The position numbers were made by a program, and so were the translations under genes. DNA of 64,000 nucleotides. Origin: an uncultured Kocuria sp. Its GTDB lineage: Bacteria > Actinomycetota > Actinomycetes > Actinomycetales > Micrococcaceae. Position 1 is the first letter of the stretch, and the number at the start of each line of letters is the position of its first letter. The DNA is taken from the NCBI RefSeq assembly GCF_947500125.1, contig NZ_CANMRA010000004.1, positions 124,001-188,000 of the forward strand, written 5' to 3'. This document shows, in pieces, positions 33,589 through 42,320 of the stretch. The notes below the pieces were generated by a model. That model searched no databases, had not been told where the DNA came from, and saw nothing but the letters and a program-made list of their open reading frames with translations.

Positions 33589-34950
33589 CTACAGGCCCAG
33601 CAGCCCGCGGACGTGGTCGTTGAGGAACACCCCGTCGGGATCGACCGACGCCCGGACGTCGAGGAAGTCCTGGAACCGCGGGTACACCGAGCGCAGGTGC
33701 TCCGCGTCCTGCGTGTGCACGGTGCCCCAGTGCGGGCGGCCGCCGTGGGCCACGAAGATCTCCTCGGCCGCGGCGAAGACCTTCGGGTCGTACCTCCGCC
33801 AGTACTGCCGCAGCGCGATCCACCCGGTCTCGCGGCCGTGGGCGGGGGAGAGCCAGGCGTCCTCGGCCGCGGAGCAGCGCACGTCCACCGGGAGCGAGAA
33901 CGAGTAGTCGCGGCGCTCGATGAGCGTCTGCAGCTCCCGGAAGGCCACGACGAGCTCCTCGACGGGCAGCGCGTACTCGGAGGAGACGAACCGGGTCCGG
34001 CGCGGCACGGTGAACACCCGGAAGGAGAGGTCGCTGTACTGCCGCGGGCTGTTCGTGAGGGCGTCGAGGCGGTTGATCCCCGGCGTGGACCGCGGCAGGA
34101 CGGTGGCCAGCTGGTGCAGCCCCGCGGTGAGGGTGTTGCGCAGCAGGGCGTCGTCGAGCCGGCGCACGGTGCGGGCCACGGGGGAGCCGGGCCGCGTGTA
34201 GGAGTCCGGGAGCTTGTGCAGGCGCGTCAGGATCCGGGTCTGGGCGGTGGCGGTGCCCGGCGTCCAGAAGAACTCGAAGTGGTCGGCCCCGGACATCCGG
34301 CTCCCCAGGGTGTCCACGAGCTGGCCGAGGGGCTCCTTGAGCTCCGCCGCGTGCAGCCGGAACGTCGGCTCGCACACCAGGGTGACGCTCGCGAGGACCC
34401 CCACGGCGCCCAGGCCCACGCGCGCGGCCTGGAACAGCTCGGGGCGCTGCTCGGCGGAGCACTCCACCAGCTCGCCGGCGGCCGTGACCAGGCTCAGGGC
34501 GACCACCTGCTGGGACAGGGAGCCGAAGGCCAGACCGGTGCCGTGGGTGCCGGTCGAGACGGCGCCGGCGACCGTCTGCCAGTCGCTGTCCGGCAAGTTG
34601 GTCACGGCCAGGCCGTGGGCGTCCAGCTCCTGGTTCAGGTCGCGGATCGTGGTGCCCGCCAGGACCGTGACCCGGAGGGCGTCCTGGTCCACGTCCGACA
34701 GCCCGGACAGCGCGGAGAGGTCGAGCATGACGTCGGGGGCGAGGGGCAGCGCCGAGAAGCTGCACCCGGAGCCCACCGCGCGCACGCCCAGGCCGCGGCG
34801 CGCCGCGGCGGCGACGCCCTCCACGAGCTCCGGCACCGTGGCGGGGCGCAGCACGTGCCGGGGGGTGACGGAGTGCGTCCTGCCCCAGGTGGCCCACTCA
34901 CTCGTCCCGGTCTCGCCGGGCAGGGCGTCGGGCAGCGAGACCTCGCTCAT
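33589..34950 (-). CDS. FAD-linked sugar-lactone oxidase (D-arabinono/L-gulono-1,4-lactone oxidase type)
   Basis: The 453-aa VAO-family oxidase has an N-terminal FAD-binding PCMH domain: LRPATVPELVEGVAAAARRGLGVRAVGSGCSFS, then GTTIRDLNQEL and VSTGTHGTG. A C-terminal ALO domain contains WTPGTATAQTR and HWGTVHTQDAEHLRSVYP. It should oxidise aldonolactones or related polyols with oxygen. No cofactor-attachment His in the usual VAO position is evident to me, so FAD may be bound non-covalently. It is a single gene, divergent from the Usp gene. Confidence 0.9.
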   Translation of the reverse strand: MSEVSLPDALPGETGTSEWATWGRTHSVTPRHVLRPATVPELVEGVAAAARRGLGVRAVGSGCSFSALPLAPDVMLDLSALSGLSDVDQDALRVTVLAGTTIRDLNQELDAHGLAVTNLPDSDWQTVAGAVSTGTHGTGLAFGSLSQQVVALSLVTAAGELVECSAEQRPELFQAARVGLGAVGVLASVTLVCEPTFRLHAAELKEPLGQLVDTLGSRMSGADHFEFFWTPGTATAQTRILTRLHKLPDSYTRPGSPVARTVRRLDDALLRNTLTAGLHQLATVLPRSTPGINRLDALTNSPRQYSDLSFRVFTVPRRTRFVSSEYALPVEELVVAFRELQTLIERRDYSFSLPVDVRCSAAEDAWLSPAHGRETGWIALRQYWRRYDPKVFAAAEEIFVAHGGRPHWGTVHTQDAEHLRSVYPRFQDFLDVRASVDPDGVFLNDHVRGLLGL

Positions 34951-35130
34951 CGGCGGGACCGTCCTTCCTCGCAGGCAGGTGCACAGTGCGTCCTCATCCT
35001 CTCATCCCGGAGGGCCGCCGCGGTGCCCTGCGAGGCACCGGCCGTCGCCCCGCCGCGCGTACCATCGGAGGCGAAGCCCGCGGCGGGACCGGAGCGCCGC
35101 GGACCGAGGACGCGCACAGGAGGCAGCACC

Positions 35131-36210
35131 ATGACCGACCACCCGTCCCGGGACCGGGAGCGCGAGGAGCCGCACGAGACCAGCCTGGGCGAGGAGGCGG
35201 TGCGGCGGCGCATCCCCTCGGGCGGCGGGCAGAGCCGCTCCCTCGACGCCACGGGGGAGATCGTCGTGGGCATCGACGGATCCGAGCAGAGCCTCGGGGC
35301 CCTGCGGTGGGCGGCCCGGGAGGCGCGCCGCCGCGGCCGCCCGGTGCGCCTGGTCACCGCGTACAGCCTGCCCGTGTTCTCCGGCTCGGGATTCGACACC
35401 GGCTACGCCACCGTGGACGAGGCCGCCCTCACCCAGGGCGTCGAGGAGCTGCTGAACCACGCGGCGGACCAGGTCCGGGAGGTGGGGGTCGAGCTGCGGG
35501 CGACCGTCGAGACGGGGGACCCCTCCGGCGCCCTGCTCGAGCTGAGCCGCACGGCGGAGCTGCTGGTGCTGGGCTCCCGCGGCCGGGGCGGTCTGCTGGG
35601 CCGGCTGCTCGGCACGGTCTCGACGGCCGTGCCGGCGCACGCGAAGTGCCCCACGGGCGTGGTCCCCCTCCCGTGGGCGCAGGAGCACCTGGGCGCGGAG
35701 GAGCTCACGAGCACCCGGGCCCTCGTGGACCGCGTGGTCGTCGGCTCGGACGGCTCCGCGCAGGCCCGGGCGGCCATGCTCTACGCCGCGGAGGAGGCAC
35801 GCCTGCTCGGCGTGCCGCTGACGGTGCTGTGCGCGCTCCCGCCCGTGAGCGGGGCGCTCGCGTGGATGCCCACCGCGGTGGACTTCGAGGTGATGTACGA
35901 CGACGTCGCGCGGGCGCTGAACGGCGGGGTCGCCTGGCTCGAGAGCTGGTTCCCGGACCTGGAGATCCGCTCCGAGCTCGCGGACGGGGCGCCGGTGCAG
36001 GTGCTGGTCGAGCAGACCCGGCGCAACGGCCTCGTGGTGGTGGGCACGCGCGGCCGGGGCGGGTTCGCCGGGATGCTCCTGGGCTCCACGTCGCAGGGCG
36101 TGCTGCACAACGCCGCCGGGCCCGTGCTGATCGTCCCGGACCGCTACGACGAGCGGATCGAGACCCGCAAGGACTTCGACTCCGACGACATCCGCCCCTG
36201 GGACGCCTGA
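35131..36210 (+). CDS. Tandem universal stress protein
   Basis: The 359-aa protein contains two UspA domains (about 45-185 and 200-345) after a charged, disordered head. Both domains keep the ATP-binding glycine loop: GSRGRGGLLGRLLGTVS in the first and GTRGRGGFAGMLLGSTS in the second. VVGIDGSEQSLGALRWAAREA and VVGSDGSAQARAAMLYAAEEA open the respective domains. Tandem Usp proteins are common in Actinobacteria under dormancy or stress control. CAGGAGG precedes the ATG. It converges on the metallopeptidase gene with a ten-base gap. Confidence 0.94.
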   Translation: MTDHPSRDREREEPHETSLGEEAVRRRIPSGGGQSRSLDATGEIVVGIDGSEQSLGALRWAAREARRRGRPVRLVTAYSLPVFSGSGFDTGYATVDEAALTQGVEELLNHAADQVREVGVELRATVETGDPSGALLELSRTAELLVLGSRGRGGLLGRLLGTVSTAVPAHAKCPTGVVPLPWAQEHLGAEELTSTRALVDRVVVGSDGSAQARAAMLYAAEEARLLGVPLTVLCALPPVSGALAWMPTAVDFEVMYDDVARALNGGVAWLESWFPDLEIRSELADGAPVQVLVEQTRRNGLVVVGTRGRGGFAGMLLGSTSQGVLHNAAGPVLIVPDRYDERIETRKDFDSDDIRPWDA

Positions 36211-36220
36211 GCGGACCGGC

Positions 36221-36574
36221 TCAGCCCCAGCCCAGTTCGTGCAGGCGGTCGTCGTCGATGCCGAAGTGGTGGGCGACCTCGTGGATGACGGTGACCGTGA
36301 TCTCCTCCACGAGCTCCTCGCGCTCCGCGCACATGCGTTGCAGGGGTCCCCGGTAGACGAAGATCCGGTCCGGCAGGGAGCCGGCGCCCCAGCCGCCGTC
36401 CCGGGCGGTGAGGGGCACGCCCTCGTAGAGGCCGAGCAGCTCCGGGGAGTGCTCCGGCGGCTCCTCCTCGACCAGGATCACCACGTTGTCCATCGCCCGG
36501 AAGAGCGCGTCCGGGATCAGGTCGATGGCGTCGTCGACGGCGCCGTCGAACTCCTTGCGGGTCATCTCGATCAC
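36221..36574 (-). CDS. Minimal zincin-like metallopeptidase-family protein (DUF1025 type)
   Basis: The 117-aa protein carries the zinc motif HEVAHHFGID near its C terminus, with a third ligand possibly in the following Asp/His. It belongs to the small family of minimal metalloprotease-like proteins, widespread in Actinobacteria and of unknown substrate. DALFRAMDNVVILVEEEP is also typical. The start could be GTG 36574 (AGGAAGG four to five bases upstream) or ATG 36565 three codons later. Confidence 0.85.
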   Translation of the reverse strand: MIEMTRKEFDGAVDDAIDLIPDALFRAMDNVVILVEEEPPEHSPELLGLYEGVPLTARDGGWGAGSLPDRIFVYRGPLQRMCAEREELVEEITVTVIHEVAHHFGIDDDRLHELGWG

Positions 36575-36633
36575 CGTCCCTTCCTACCGCACGAGCCCGT
36601 GCGCCGGCTGGGTCCCGGGGCCGGACGGGAATT

Positions 36634-36663
36634 GTGCGGACTCCGGGCGAGCCTCTAAGCTGT
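36634..36663 (+). promoter_or_regulatory. Possible promoter of tRNA-Glu
   Basis: TTGTGC (36634-36639) and TAAGCT (36658-36663) are separated by 18 bp and lie 65 bp before the tRNA. The -10 is reasonable; the -35 matches the consensus only at TTG. Confidence 0.35.
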
Positions 36664-36727
36664 ACTCGGTTTCCCCCGTGTCACGGTCCTCGGTCGCCGA
36701 GGTCGTGGCCGTCGACGCGGGTGTCCG

Positions 36728-36800
<73 letters not shown>

Positions 36801-36826
36801 CGCGATCGGAGGGTCTTCCCGCCGAT

Positions 36827-36857
36827 TTGCACAACCGCCGAGGAATGCTGGTAAGAT
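36827..36857 (+). promoter_or_regulatory. Probable promoter of tRNA-Asp
   Basis: TTGCAC (36827-36832) and TAAGAT (36852-36857) with a 19-bp spacer end 22 bp before the mature tRNA-Asp. TAAGAT is a strong -10 in an otherwise GC-rich setting. Confidence 0.55.
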
Positions 36858-36879
36858 CAATCCTCGTTGGAAACAGCAA

Positions 36880-36953
36880 GGCCCTGTAGCGCAGCTGGTT
36901 AGCGTGCCGCCCTGTCACGGCGGAGGTCGCGGGTTCAAGTCCCGTCAGGGTCG
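36880..36953 (+). tRNA. tRNA-Asp (anticodon GTC)
   Basis: Acceptor GGCCCTG pairs with CAGGGTC, and the anticodon stem CCGCC/GGCGG encloses CTGTCAC. The T arm is GCGGGTTCAAGTCCCGT. CCA is not encoded. Confidence 0.96.
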
Positions 36954-37016
36954 CTCAGACGGCGTTCATCGACACGATGCGGCGCCGTCGCGGCATATCC
37001 GCTGCGGATGTGCCGG

Positions 37017-37089
37017 GGCTCTGTAGCTCAGTTGGTAGAGCGTACGACTGAAAATCGTAAGGTCACCGGATCGACGCCGGTCGGAGCCA
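37017..37089 (+). tRNA. tRNA-Phe (anticodon GAA)
   Basis: Acceptor GGCTCTG pairs with CGGAGCC (one T-G pair), the D arm is GCTCAGTTGGTAGAGC, and the anticodon loop CTGAAAA gives GAA. The T arm contains an unusual GATCGAC loop in place of the common TTCGAAT/TTCAAAT. CCA is not encoded. Confidence 0.93.
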
Positions 37090-37095
37090 CCGCGG

Positions 37096-37127
37096 AAACC
37101 GCCGGTCCCCTCGGGGGCCGGCGGTTT
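37096..37127 (+). terminator. Terminator after the tRNA group
   Basis: An inverted repeat starting seven bases after tRNA-Phe (aaaccgccgg...ccggcggttt) forms a stem of about 14 bp with one G-T pair and a ctcg loop, ending in ttt. Confidence 0.8.
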
Positions 37128-37194
37128 CGTCGTGCCGGGGGTCGTCCCGGCGGCTGCCAGCCGACACCGAGGTTCGCTCCCTACCCTGGGAGCC

Positions 37195-37656
37195 GTGAGC
37201 CGCCATCCCCGTCGCCCGAGCCCCCGCGGGGCAGCAGCGGCCGCGCTGTCCGCCCTGTGCCTGCTGGCGCTCACGGGCTGCGGCGCCGGCCAGCAGCCGC
37301 CCGGGCTCGTCCTCGAGACGGCGACGGGCTCGCCCTCACCGGTGCCGTCCGGGCCCTCCTCGGAGCCGAAGACCTGCTTCGACGTGGCGAGCGCCTACAC
37401 CGCACTGACCCTCGTGCCGCTGTCCGGCGACGAGCCGGACCCCCACTTCCGACCGCAGGACGCGGCCGCCTCCGTGCGGGAGCTCGTCCCGCGGCTGCCC
37501 GCCGAGCTGCGTCCCGCGTTCGACGACGCCGTGGCCGCCCTGGACGCCGCGGGCCCCTCCGTGCAGCCCGCCGAGCTGGCCGAGCTGCAGCGGACGCTGT
37601 CCCCGGTCGGCGACTGGCTGCGCCGGGCGTGCGCGGAGCCCACCCCCTCGGACTGA
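37195..37656 (+). CDS. Small lipoprotein, function unknown
   Basis: The 153-aa protein has a basic N terminus, a hydrophobic stretch and a lipobox LTGC near residue 29, so it should be exported and lipid-anchored. A Pro/Ser linker follows (SPSPVPSGPSSEP). The helical domain contains two Cys residues (KTCFDVASAYTAL and RRACAEP) that could form a disulfide. The GTG at 37195, with GGGAG just upstream, gives a normal signal peptide; the frame extends further upstream without one. Similar short lipoproteins are common in Micrococcales, but I cannot assign a role. Confidence 0.75.
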   Translation: MSRHPRRPSPRGAAAAALSALCLLALTGCGAGQQPPGLVLETATGSPSPVPSGPSSEPKTCFDVASAYTALTLVPLSGDEPDPHFRPQDAAASVRELVPRLPAELRPAFDDAVAALDAAGPSVQPAELAELQRTLSPVGDWLRRACAEPTPSD

Positions 37657-37671
37657 TGGGCCCCGTCGGGA

Positions 37672-37698
37672 CCCGGGGCCGGGCCGCCCGGCCCCGGG
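37672..37698. terminator. 12-bp hairpin between convergent genes
   Basis: A perfect 12-bp stem (cccggggccggg and its complement) with a three-base loop lies between the lipoprotein and GH13 stops. Confidence 0.65.
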
Positions 37699-37732
37699 GG
37701 CACCGGCACCCGGTCCCGGGCGGAGGCAGCGG

Positions 37733-39436
37733 CTAGGCCAGGCGCCACCAGACCGCCCGCTCGGGCCGCAGGGCGCCGTCCAGCACGGCGTCCTGCCGGC
37801 TGAGCACGAGCGGCTCTCCGGCGGGCAGGGGGACCGTGGCGCCGCCCAGGTTCGCCGCCACGAGGATCCGCTCCCCGGCGCCGGTGGTGTTCACGAAGGA
37901 GAGCAGGCCCGTCGCGGCGTCGTGGCTCGCGTGCCACGCGAAGGTGCCGCGGCCGAGTCCGAGCTCCCGGCGCACCCGCAGCGCCGTGCGGTACACCGTG
38001 TGCGTGGAGTCGGGCACCCCCACCTGCCGGTCCGCCGCGAGCTCCGCGAAGACCTCGGGCTGCGGCAGCCACGGGTCGGGCCCGAAGCCGTGCCCGGGCT
38101 CCTCCGCGGCCCAGGGCAGCGGGACTCGGCAGCCGTCGCGGCCGATCTCCTCACCCCGCGTCCGGGCGAACGCCGGGTCCTGGCGGAGCTCCGCGGGCAG
38201 GCGCGTGTGGTCGGGCAGGCCCAGCTCGTCCCCCTGGTACAGGTAGGCGGAGCCGGGCAGGGCGAGCTCCACGAGGGCGGCGGCGCGGCCGCGGGCGAGG
38301 CCCTGCTCGTGGTCCGGCTGCTCGCCGTCCGCGTCGATCCCCTTGGGGTAGGCGATGGGGTCGGCGAGACCGAAGCGGGAGACGTGCCGGACGGTGTCGT
38401 GGTTGGACAGCACCCAGGTGGTGGGCGCGCCGACTCCCGCCGCCTCCCGGAGCGAGTCCTCGATCGCCCGGGACATCCGGGCCCAGTCCCACCCGGCCAC
38501 CAGGAAGTCGAAGTTGAACGCCTGGTGCATCTCGTCGGAGCGGACGTACATCGCCAGCCGGTGTGCCGGCTCGACCCACGCCTCGGCCACCATCATCCGG
38601 TCGCCCTCGTACTCGGCGAGCACCCGGTGCCAGTCGCGGTAGACCTCGTGCACGCCGTCCTGGTCGAAGTACGGGCTCGACTCCTGCATGGGGGTGTCCG
38701 GGTCGTCGTGCTCCCGCGCGTCGAACTCGCCCTCGACCATGTGCACCTGCCGGTCCCAGTCCGGCAGCCCCTCGGCCTTGACGAGGCCGTGCGCCACGTC
38801 CACGCGGAAGCCGTCCACGCCCCGGTCCAGCCAGAAGCGCAGGACGGAGCGGAACTCCTCCCACACCTCCGGGTTCTCCCAGTTGAGGTCCGGCTGGGTG
38901 CTGTCGAACAGGTGCAGGTACCACTGCCCGTCCGGCAGGCGGGTCCAGGCCTCGCCGCCGAACACGGAGCGCCAGTTGTTCGGCGGCAGCTCGCCGTGCT
39001 CGCCCCGCCCGTCCCGGAACATGTACCGGTCCCGCTCGGGGCTGCCGGGCCCGGCGGCCACCGCGGCCCGGAACCACTCGTGCTCGCTCGAGGTGTGGTT
39101 GGGCACCAGGTCCACGATCAGCCGCATCCCGAGCTCCGCCGTCCGGGCGCGCATCCGGTCGAAGTCCTCGAGGGTGCCGAAGCGGGGGTCGATGTCCCGG
39201 TAGTCGGAGACGTCGTAGCCGGCGTCGTGCTGCGGCGAGACGTAGAACGGGGACAGCCACAGGACGTCCACGCCCAGGTCCGCGAGGTAGTCGAGTCGCT
39301 CGACGACGCCGGGCAGGTCGCCCAGCCCGTCACCGTCGGAGTCGTTGAAGGAGCGGGGGTAGATCTGGTAGATCACCGCGGAGCGCCACCACGGGTCGTT
39401 CTCGGTCGTGGGGGGCTGGCTGACCTGCTGCGTCAT
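37733..39436 (-). CDS. GH13 alpha-glucosidase / oligo-1,6-glucosidase
   Basis: The 567-aa cytoplasmic enzyme hydrolyses alpha-glucosidic bonds of short oligosaccharides. The catalytic triad is visible: nucleophile Asp213 in GFRVDVAHG, acid/base Glu285 in VAEAWVEP and transition-state Asp347 in SNHDTVR. VIYQIYPRSFNDSDGDGLGDLPG and DLVPNHTSSEHEWF are GH13 regions of the oligo-glucosidase group. Length is typical. The ATG at 39436 follows a weak ribosome site. There is no sugar ABC system next to it, so the substrate (maltose, isomaltose or sucrose type) is open. Confidence 0.93.
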   Translation of the reverse strand: MTQQVSQPPTTENDPWWRSAVIYQIYPRSFNDSDGDGLGDLPGVVERLDYLADLGVDVLWLSPFYVSPQHDAGYDVSDYRDIDPRFGTLEDFDRMRARTAELGMRLIVDLVPNHTSSEHEWFRAAVAAGPGSPERDRYMFRDGRGEHGELPPNNWRSVFGGEAWTRLPDGQWYLHLFDSTQPDLNWENPEVWEEFRSVLRFWLDRGVDGFRVDVAHGLVKAEGLPDWDRQVHMVEGEFDAREHDDPDTPMQESSPYFDQDGVHEVYRDWHRVLAEYEGDRMMVAEAWVEPAHRLAMYVRSDEMHQAFNFDFLVAGWDWARMSRAIEDSLREAAGVGAPTTWVLSNHDTVRHVSRFGLADPIAYPKGIDADGEQPDHEQGLARGRAAALVELALPGSAYLYQGDELGLPDHTRLPAELRQDPAFARTRGEEIGRDGCRVPLPWAAEEPGHGFGPDPWLPQPEVFAELAADRQVGVPDSTHTVYRTALRVRRELGLGRGTFAWHASHDAATGLLSFVNTTGAGERILVAANLGGATVPLPAGEPLVLSRQDAVLDGALRPERAVWWRLA

Positions 39437-39480
39437 GGGGGTTCTTCCTCGGGGACGTCCGGTGCGGGGGCGTCCCCAAC

Positions 39481-40563
39481 CTAGTCAGTCCCCGGGCGCG
39501 GTGTCACGGCCGCCCCCTCCGCGGCCGCGCGCGCCCCGACCGGGTGCGCCGCGCCGGGCACCCCGCCGGCCGGTGCCCGAGCGGCCGGTGCCCGGGCGGC
39601 CGGGGCTCCGCCGGGCGCGCCCGGCCGGGGCACGACGACGTTGGTGGGGGCCAGCGCCAGGACGACCAGCGCGGCGGCGATGACAGCCAGCCCGGTCCAG
39701 CCGGCGGCCGTCAGCCGTTCGCCCACGACCGCGACGGCCAGGACCGCGGCGACGGCCGGCTCGGTCAGGGTGAGGGTCGTCGCCGTGCTCGGGCGCACCC
39801 GCGTGAGCCCGACGCCGAAGAGGAAGTACCCGAGGAACATCGGCACCAGGGCCATGTACGCGGCCACGGCGAACGACTGCGCCGAGGCCAGCAGGGGCGC
39901 CCCCGTGACGGCGAGGACGGGGAGCAGGAGCGCCCCGCCGGCCCCGAAGACCGCGCCCATCGAGGCCGCGCGCCCCACCCCGCGGCCCATCAGCCGGTGG
40001 ACCACCCACGAGTACAGCGCGTAGGTCGCCCCGGCCACCAGGCCGAGCCCGATGCCGGCGGCGGTGTCCGTGGCCGAGGCCCCGGACCCGCCGGCCCGGG
40101 ACAGGCACAGCAGGGCGCTCCCGAGGACGCCCAGGAACGCGGCCAGCATCCACCACGGGCTCAGGGGGCGGCGCTCGAGGAAGCGTTCCAGCACGCCGGA
40201 GGCCAGCGGCGCGGAGGCCAGGGAGACGACCGTGCCGACGGCGACGCCGCCCAGGTGCATCGAGCTGTAGAACGCCAGCGGATAGACGGCCACCGCCACG
40301 GCCCCGGCCGCCACGAGCCCGGCGTGGGTGCGCAGTGCCCGCCGCGAGCGGCGCAGCGCGGGCAGGGCGATCGCCGCCTGCAGCAGTCCGCCCACCCCCA
40401 GCGCGGCGGCCCCGATCGCCAGGGGGCCGGCGCCGGGGGCGAAGGTCGCCGCGGTCCCGGTGGTGCCCCACAGGACCGCGGTGACCAGGATCGCGGCGAC
40501 GCCGGCGCGGTGCCCGGGGCGGCTCACGGTGGGGCTCACAGCGCGGCTCACGGTGCGGCTCAC
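39481..40563 (-). CDS. EamA/DMT-family transporter
   Basis: The protein (about 360 aa) has ten predicted transmembrane helices in two EamA repeats, starting AAILVTAVLWGTTGTAATF and GIGLGLVAGATYALYSWVV. STATTLTLTEPAVAAVLAVAVVGERLTAAGWTGLAVI is the typical end of the second repeat. It probably exports a small metabolite or amino acid. The start is unsure. Four in-frame GTG codons occur every 12 bp at 40563, 40551, 40539 and 40527 in a tandem repeat, with no clear Shine-Dalgarno. I took the first. The C-terminal 45 residues are a Gly/Ala/Pro repeat tail. Confidence 0.88.
   Translation of the reverse strand: MSRTVSRAVSPTVSRPGHRAGVAAILVTAVLWGTTGTAATFAPGAGPLAIGAAALGVGGLLQAAIALPALRRSRRALRTHAGLVAAGAVAVAVYPLAFYSSMHLGGVAVGTVVSLASAPLASGVLERFLERRPLSPWWMLAAFLGVLGSALLCLSRAGGSGASATDTAAGIGLGLVAGATYALYSWVVHRLMGRGVGRAASMGAVFGAGGALLLPVLAVTGAPLLASAQSFAVAAYMALVPMFLGYFLFGVGLTRVRPSTATTLTLTEPAVAAVLAVAVVGERLTAAGWTGLAVIAAALVVLALAPTNVVVPRPGAPGGAPAARAPAARAPAGGVPGAAHPVGARAAAEGAAVTPRPGTD
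40516..40563 (-). repeat. Four 12-bp tandem repeats, each starting with GTG
   Basis: Units GTGAGCCGCACC, GTGAGCCGCGCT, GTGAGCCCCACC and GTGAGCCGCCCC follow one another and encode VSxx repeats at the transporter N terminus. Each offers a possible start codon in the same frame. Confidence 0.9.
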
Positions 40564-40802
40564 CGTGCAGCCGGCACGTCGGAGGCCACCGCGCGGAGGC
40601 GCGCGGAACGGGCGGATCGGGCCGGGCGCTGCGGGGGTGCGGCCATGGGCGGCTCCTGTCGGTCGACAGCTCAATCTACCCAGGGCCGCCGAGGGGCGCC
40701 TCCAAGTCTCCCCGCGGGGCCGGCGCCGCACGGGACGGCCCGGGGCGCGGCCGGTCCGTGCGCGCCGCCGACACACCTGCGGGCGGCGTGGTAGAAGGAA
40801 GC

Positions 40803-42320
40803 ATGACCACTGCGACGTGCACGTTCGCCCCGCCCAGCGGTCCGGTGCGCGGCCGGGTCGACGGCGACGTCGTCCGGGCCACCGGGATCCCGTACGCCAC
40901 GGCCGAGCGGTTCGCCGCGCCCGTGGCGGTCGCGGACCGGGAGGAGCCGTTCGACGCCACGGAACCGGCCCCGGCCTGCCCCCAGGCCCACTCGCCCTTC
41001 CTGGCCGAGGTCCTCGGCGACACCCTCGCCGGGCTCCCGCGGGACGAGCACTGCCAGCGGCTGTCGGTGACCCTGCCCCTCGAGCGGGAGACGGGGGAGC
41101 GGCTGCCGGTGATGGTCTGGATCCACGGCGGCTCCTACACCACCGGCGCCGGGGACGCCCCGATCATGGACCCCCGGCCCCTGGTCGCCGAGCAGCGCGT
41201 CCTGGTCGTGAGCGTCACCTACCGGCTGGGACTGTTCGGCTACCTCGGCTCGGGGCGGGACCGCCCGGCGAATCTCGGACTGCTCGACCAGCTCGAGGCG
41301 CTGCGCTGGGTGCGGCGCAACATCGCGGCCTTCGGCGGGGACCCGGACCGGGTGACCGTGTTCGGCCAGTCCGCCGGCGGCGACGCCGTGGCCCACCTCA
41401 TGGCCGTGCCCGGCGCGGAGTCGCTGTTCCGCCGGGCCATCCTGCAGAGCCCTCCGCTGGGCATCGCCCGCGGCCGGGCGGCGATGACCGCGGCCATGGC
41501 GGCCCTGGCCGAGACCGTCACCGCCGGGACACCGGCCGCCGAGGTGGTGACCCTGCAGTCCGAGGTCGAGGCCCGCGCCTCCTCCTTCGGTCTGATGGGC
41601 CGGATGCCGTTCGGCACCCAGTACGGGCACCACCCCCTGCCCGACGAGGAGGACGTCGAGGCGGCCTGGGACCGCGTGGCCCCGCACATCGACGTCCTCG
41701 TCGGCCGCACCGCCGAGGAGGCCAGGCTCTATCTGCCCGGGCTGCCCGTCCTGCACCGGGCCACCCGGGTCCCGCTGCTCGGACCGGTGCTCCGCCGTGC
41801 CGTCGTCGGCCACGTGACCTCGGCCGTCTACTCCCGGGCCGTCCGCCGCTTCGCCGCCCGGCACGCCAGGGCGGGCGGAACGGCGCACACCTACGTGCTC
41901 ACCTGGGCCGCCCCCGGCAACCCGTACGGCGCCGCCCACACGATCGACCTCCCGCTGCTGTTCGGCGACGAGGACACCTGGGCCGGCACCGGGCTGCTCG
42001 CCGGGGCCGCGTGGGCGGACGTCCAGGACCACGGCCGGCGGCTCCGGCGGCTGTGGGCCGACTTCGCCCGCGGCGAGCGGCTGGCGGACACCGGGTGCGT
42101 CCCCGGTGTCCTGCGCTACCGGTCGGCCGGGGCGCGCAGCTCCCCGCAACCCGCCTCCCGCGGGGCGGCGCGCCGCCCTCAGGAGCCGGCGGGAACCTCC
42201 TGCGCCCCCGTGCGGGCGCTGCGCCGGGCCGCGTCCAGGGCCGCGGCGACGGCCACGGCGTCCCGGGGGTCCACCGGCGCCTCGCCGTCCTCGAGGAGCC
42301 ACCGGGCCACGGCCCGGTAG
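40803..42320 (+). CDS. Type-B carboxylesterase
   Basis: This alpha/beta-hydrolase esterase (505 aa from ATG 40803, GAAGGAA upstream) has the nucleophile elbow FGQSAGGDAV, the oxyanion segment VMVWIHGGSYTTGAG and NLGLLDQLEALRWVRRNIAAFGGDPDRVTVFG, all diagnostic of the type-B family. The natural fold should end near LRYRSAG. The frame then runs on for about 65 Arg/Ala/Ser-rich residues that are antisense to the convergent Gfo/Idh gene, overlapping it by 142 bp. The original stop has probably been lost, or this tail is simply tolerated. Confidence 0.88.
   Translation: MTTATCTFAPPSGPVRGRVDGDVVRATGIPYATAERFAAPVAVADREEPFDATEPAPACPQAHSPFLAEVLGDTLAGLPRDEHCQRLSVTLPLERETGERLPVMVWIHGGSYTTGAGDAPIMDPRPLVAEQRVLVVSVTYRLGLFGYLGSGRDRPANLGLLDQLEALRWVRRNIAAFGGDPDRVTVFGQSAGGDAVAHLMAVPGAESLFRRAILQSPPLGIARGRAAMTAAMAALAETVTAGTPAAEVVTLQSEVEARASSFGLMGRMPFGTQYGHHPLPDEEDVEAAWDRVAPHIDVLVGRTAEEARLYLPGLPVLHRATRVPLLGPVLRRAVVGHVTSAVYSRAVRRFAARHARAGGTAHTYVLTWAAPGNPYGAAHTIDLPLLFGDEDTWAGTGLLAGAAWADVQDHGRRLRRLWADFARGERLADTGCVPGVLRYRSAGARSSPQPASRGAARRPQEPAGTSCAPVRALRRAASRAAATATASRGSTGASPSSRSHRATAR

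Noticed and set aside
31994-34897. A 967-codon minus-strand frame across fprA and the FAD oxidase
   Set aside because: Shadow frame. The overlapping genes have complete family motifs and ribosome sites, and the shadow has an Arg/Gly/Pro-rich nonsense composition.
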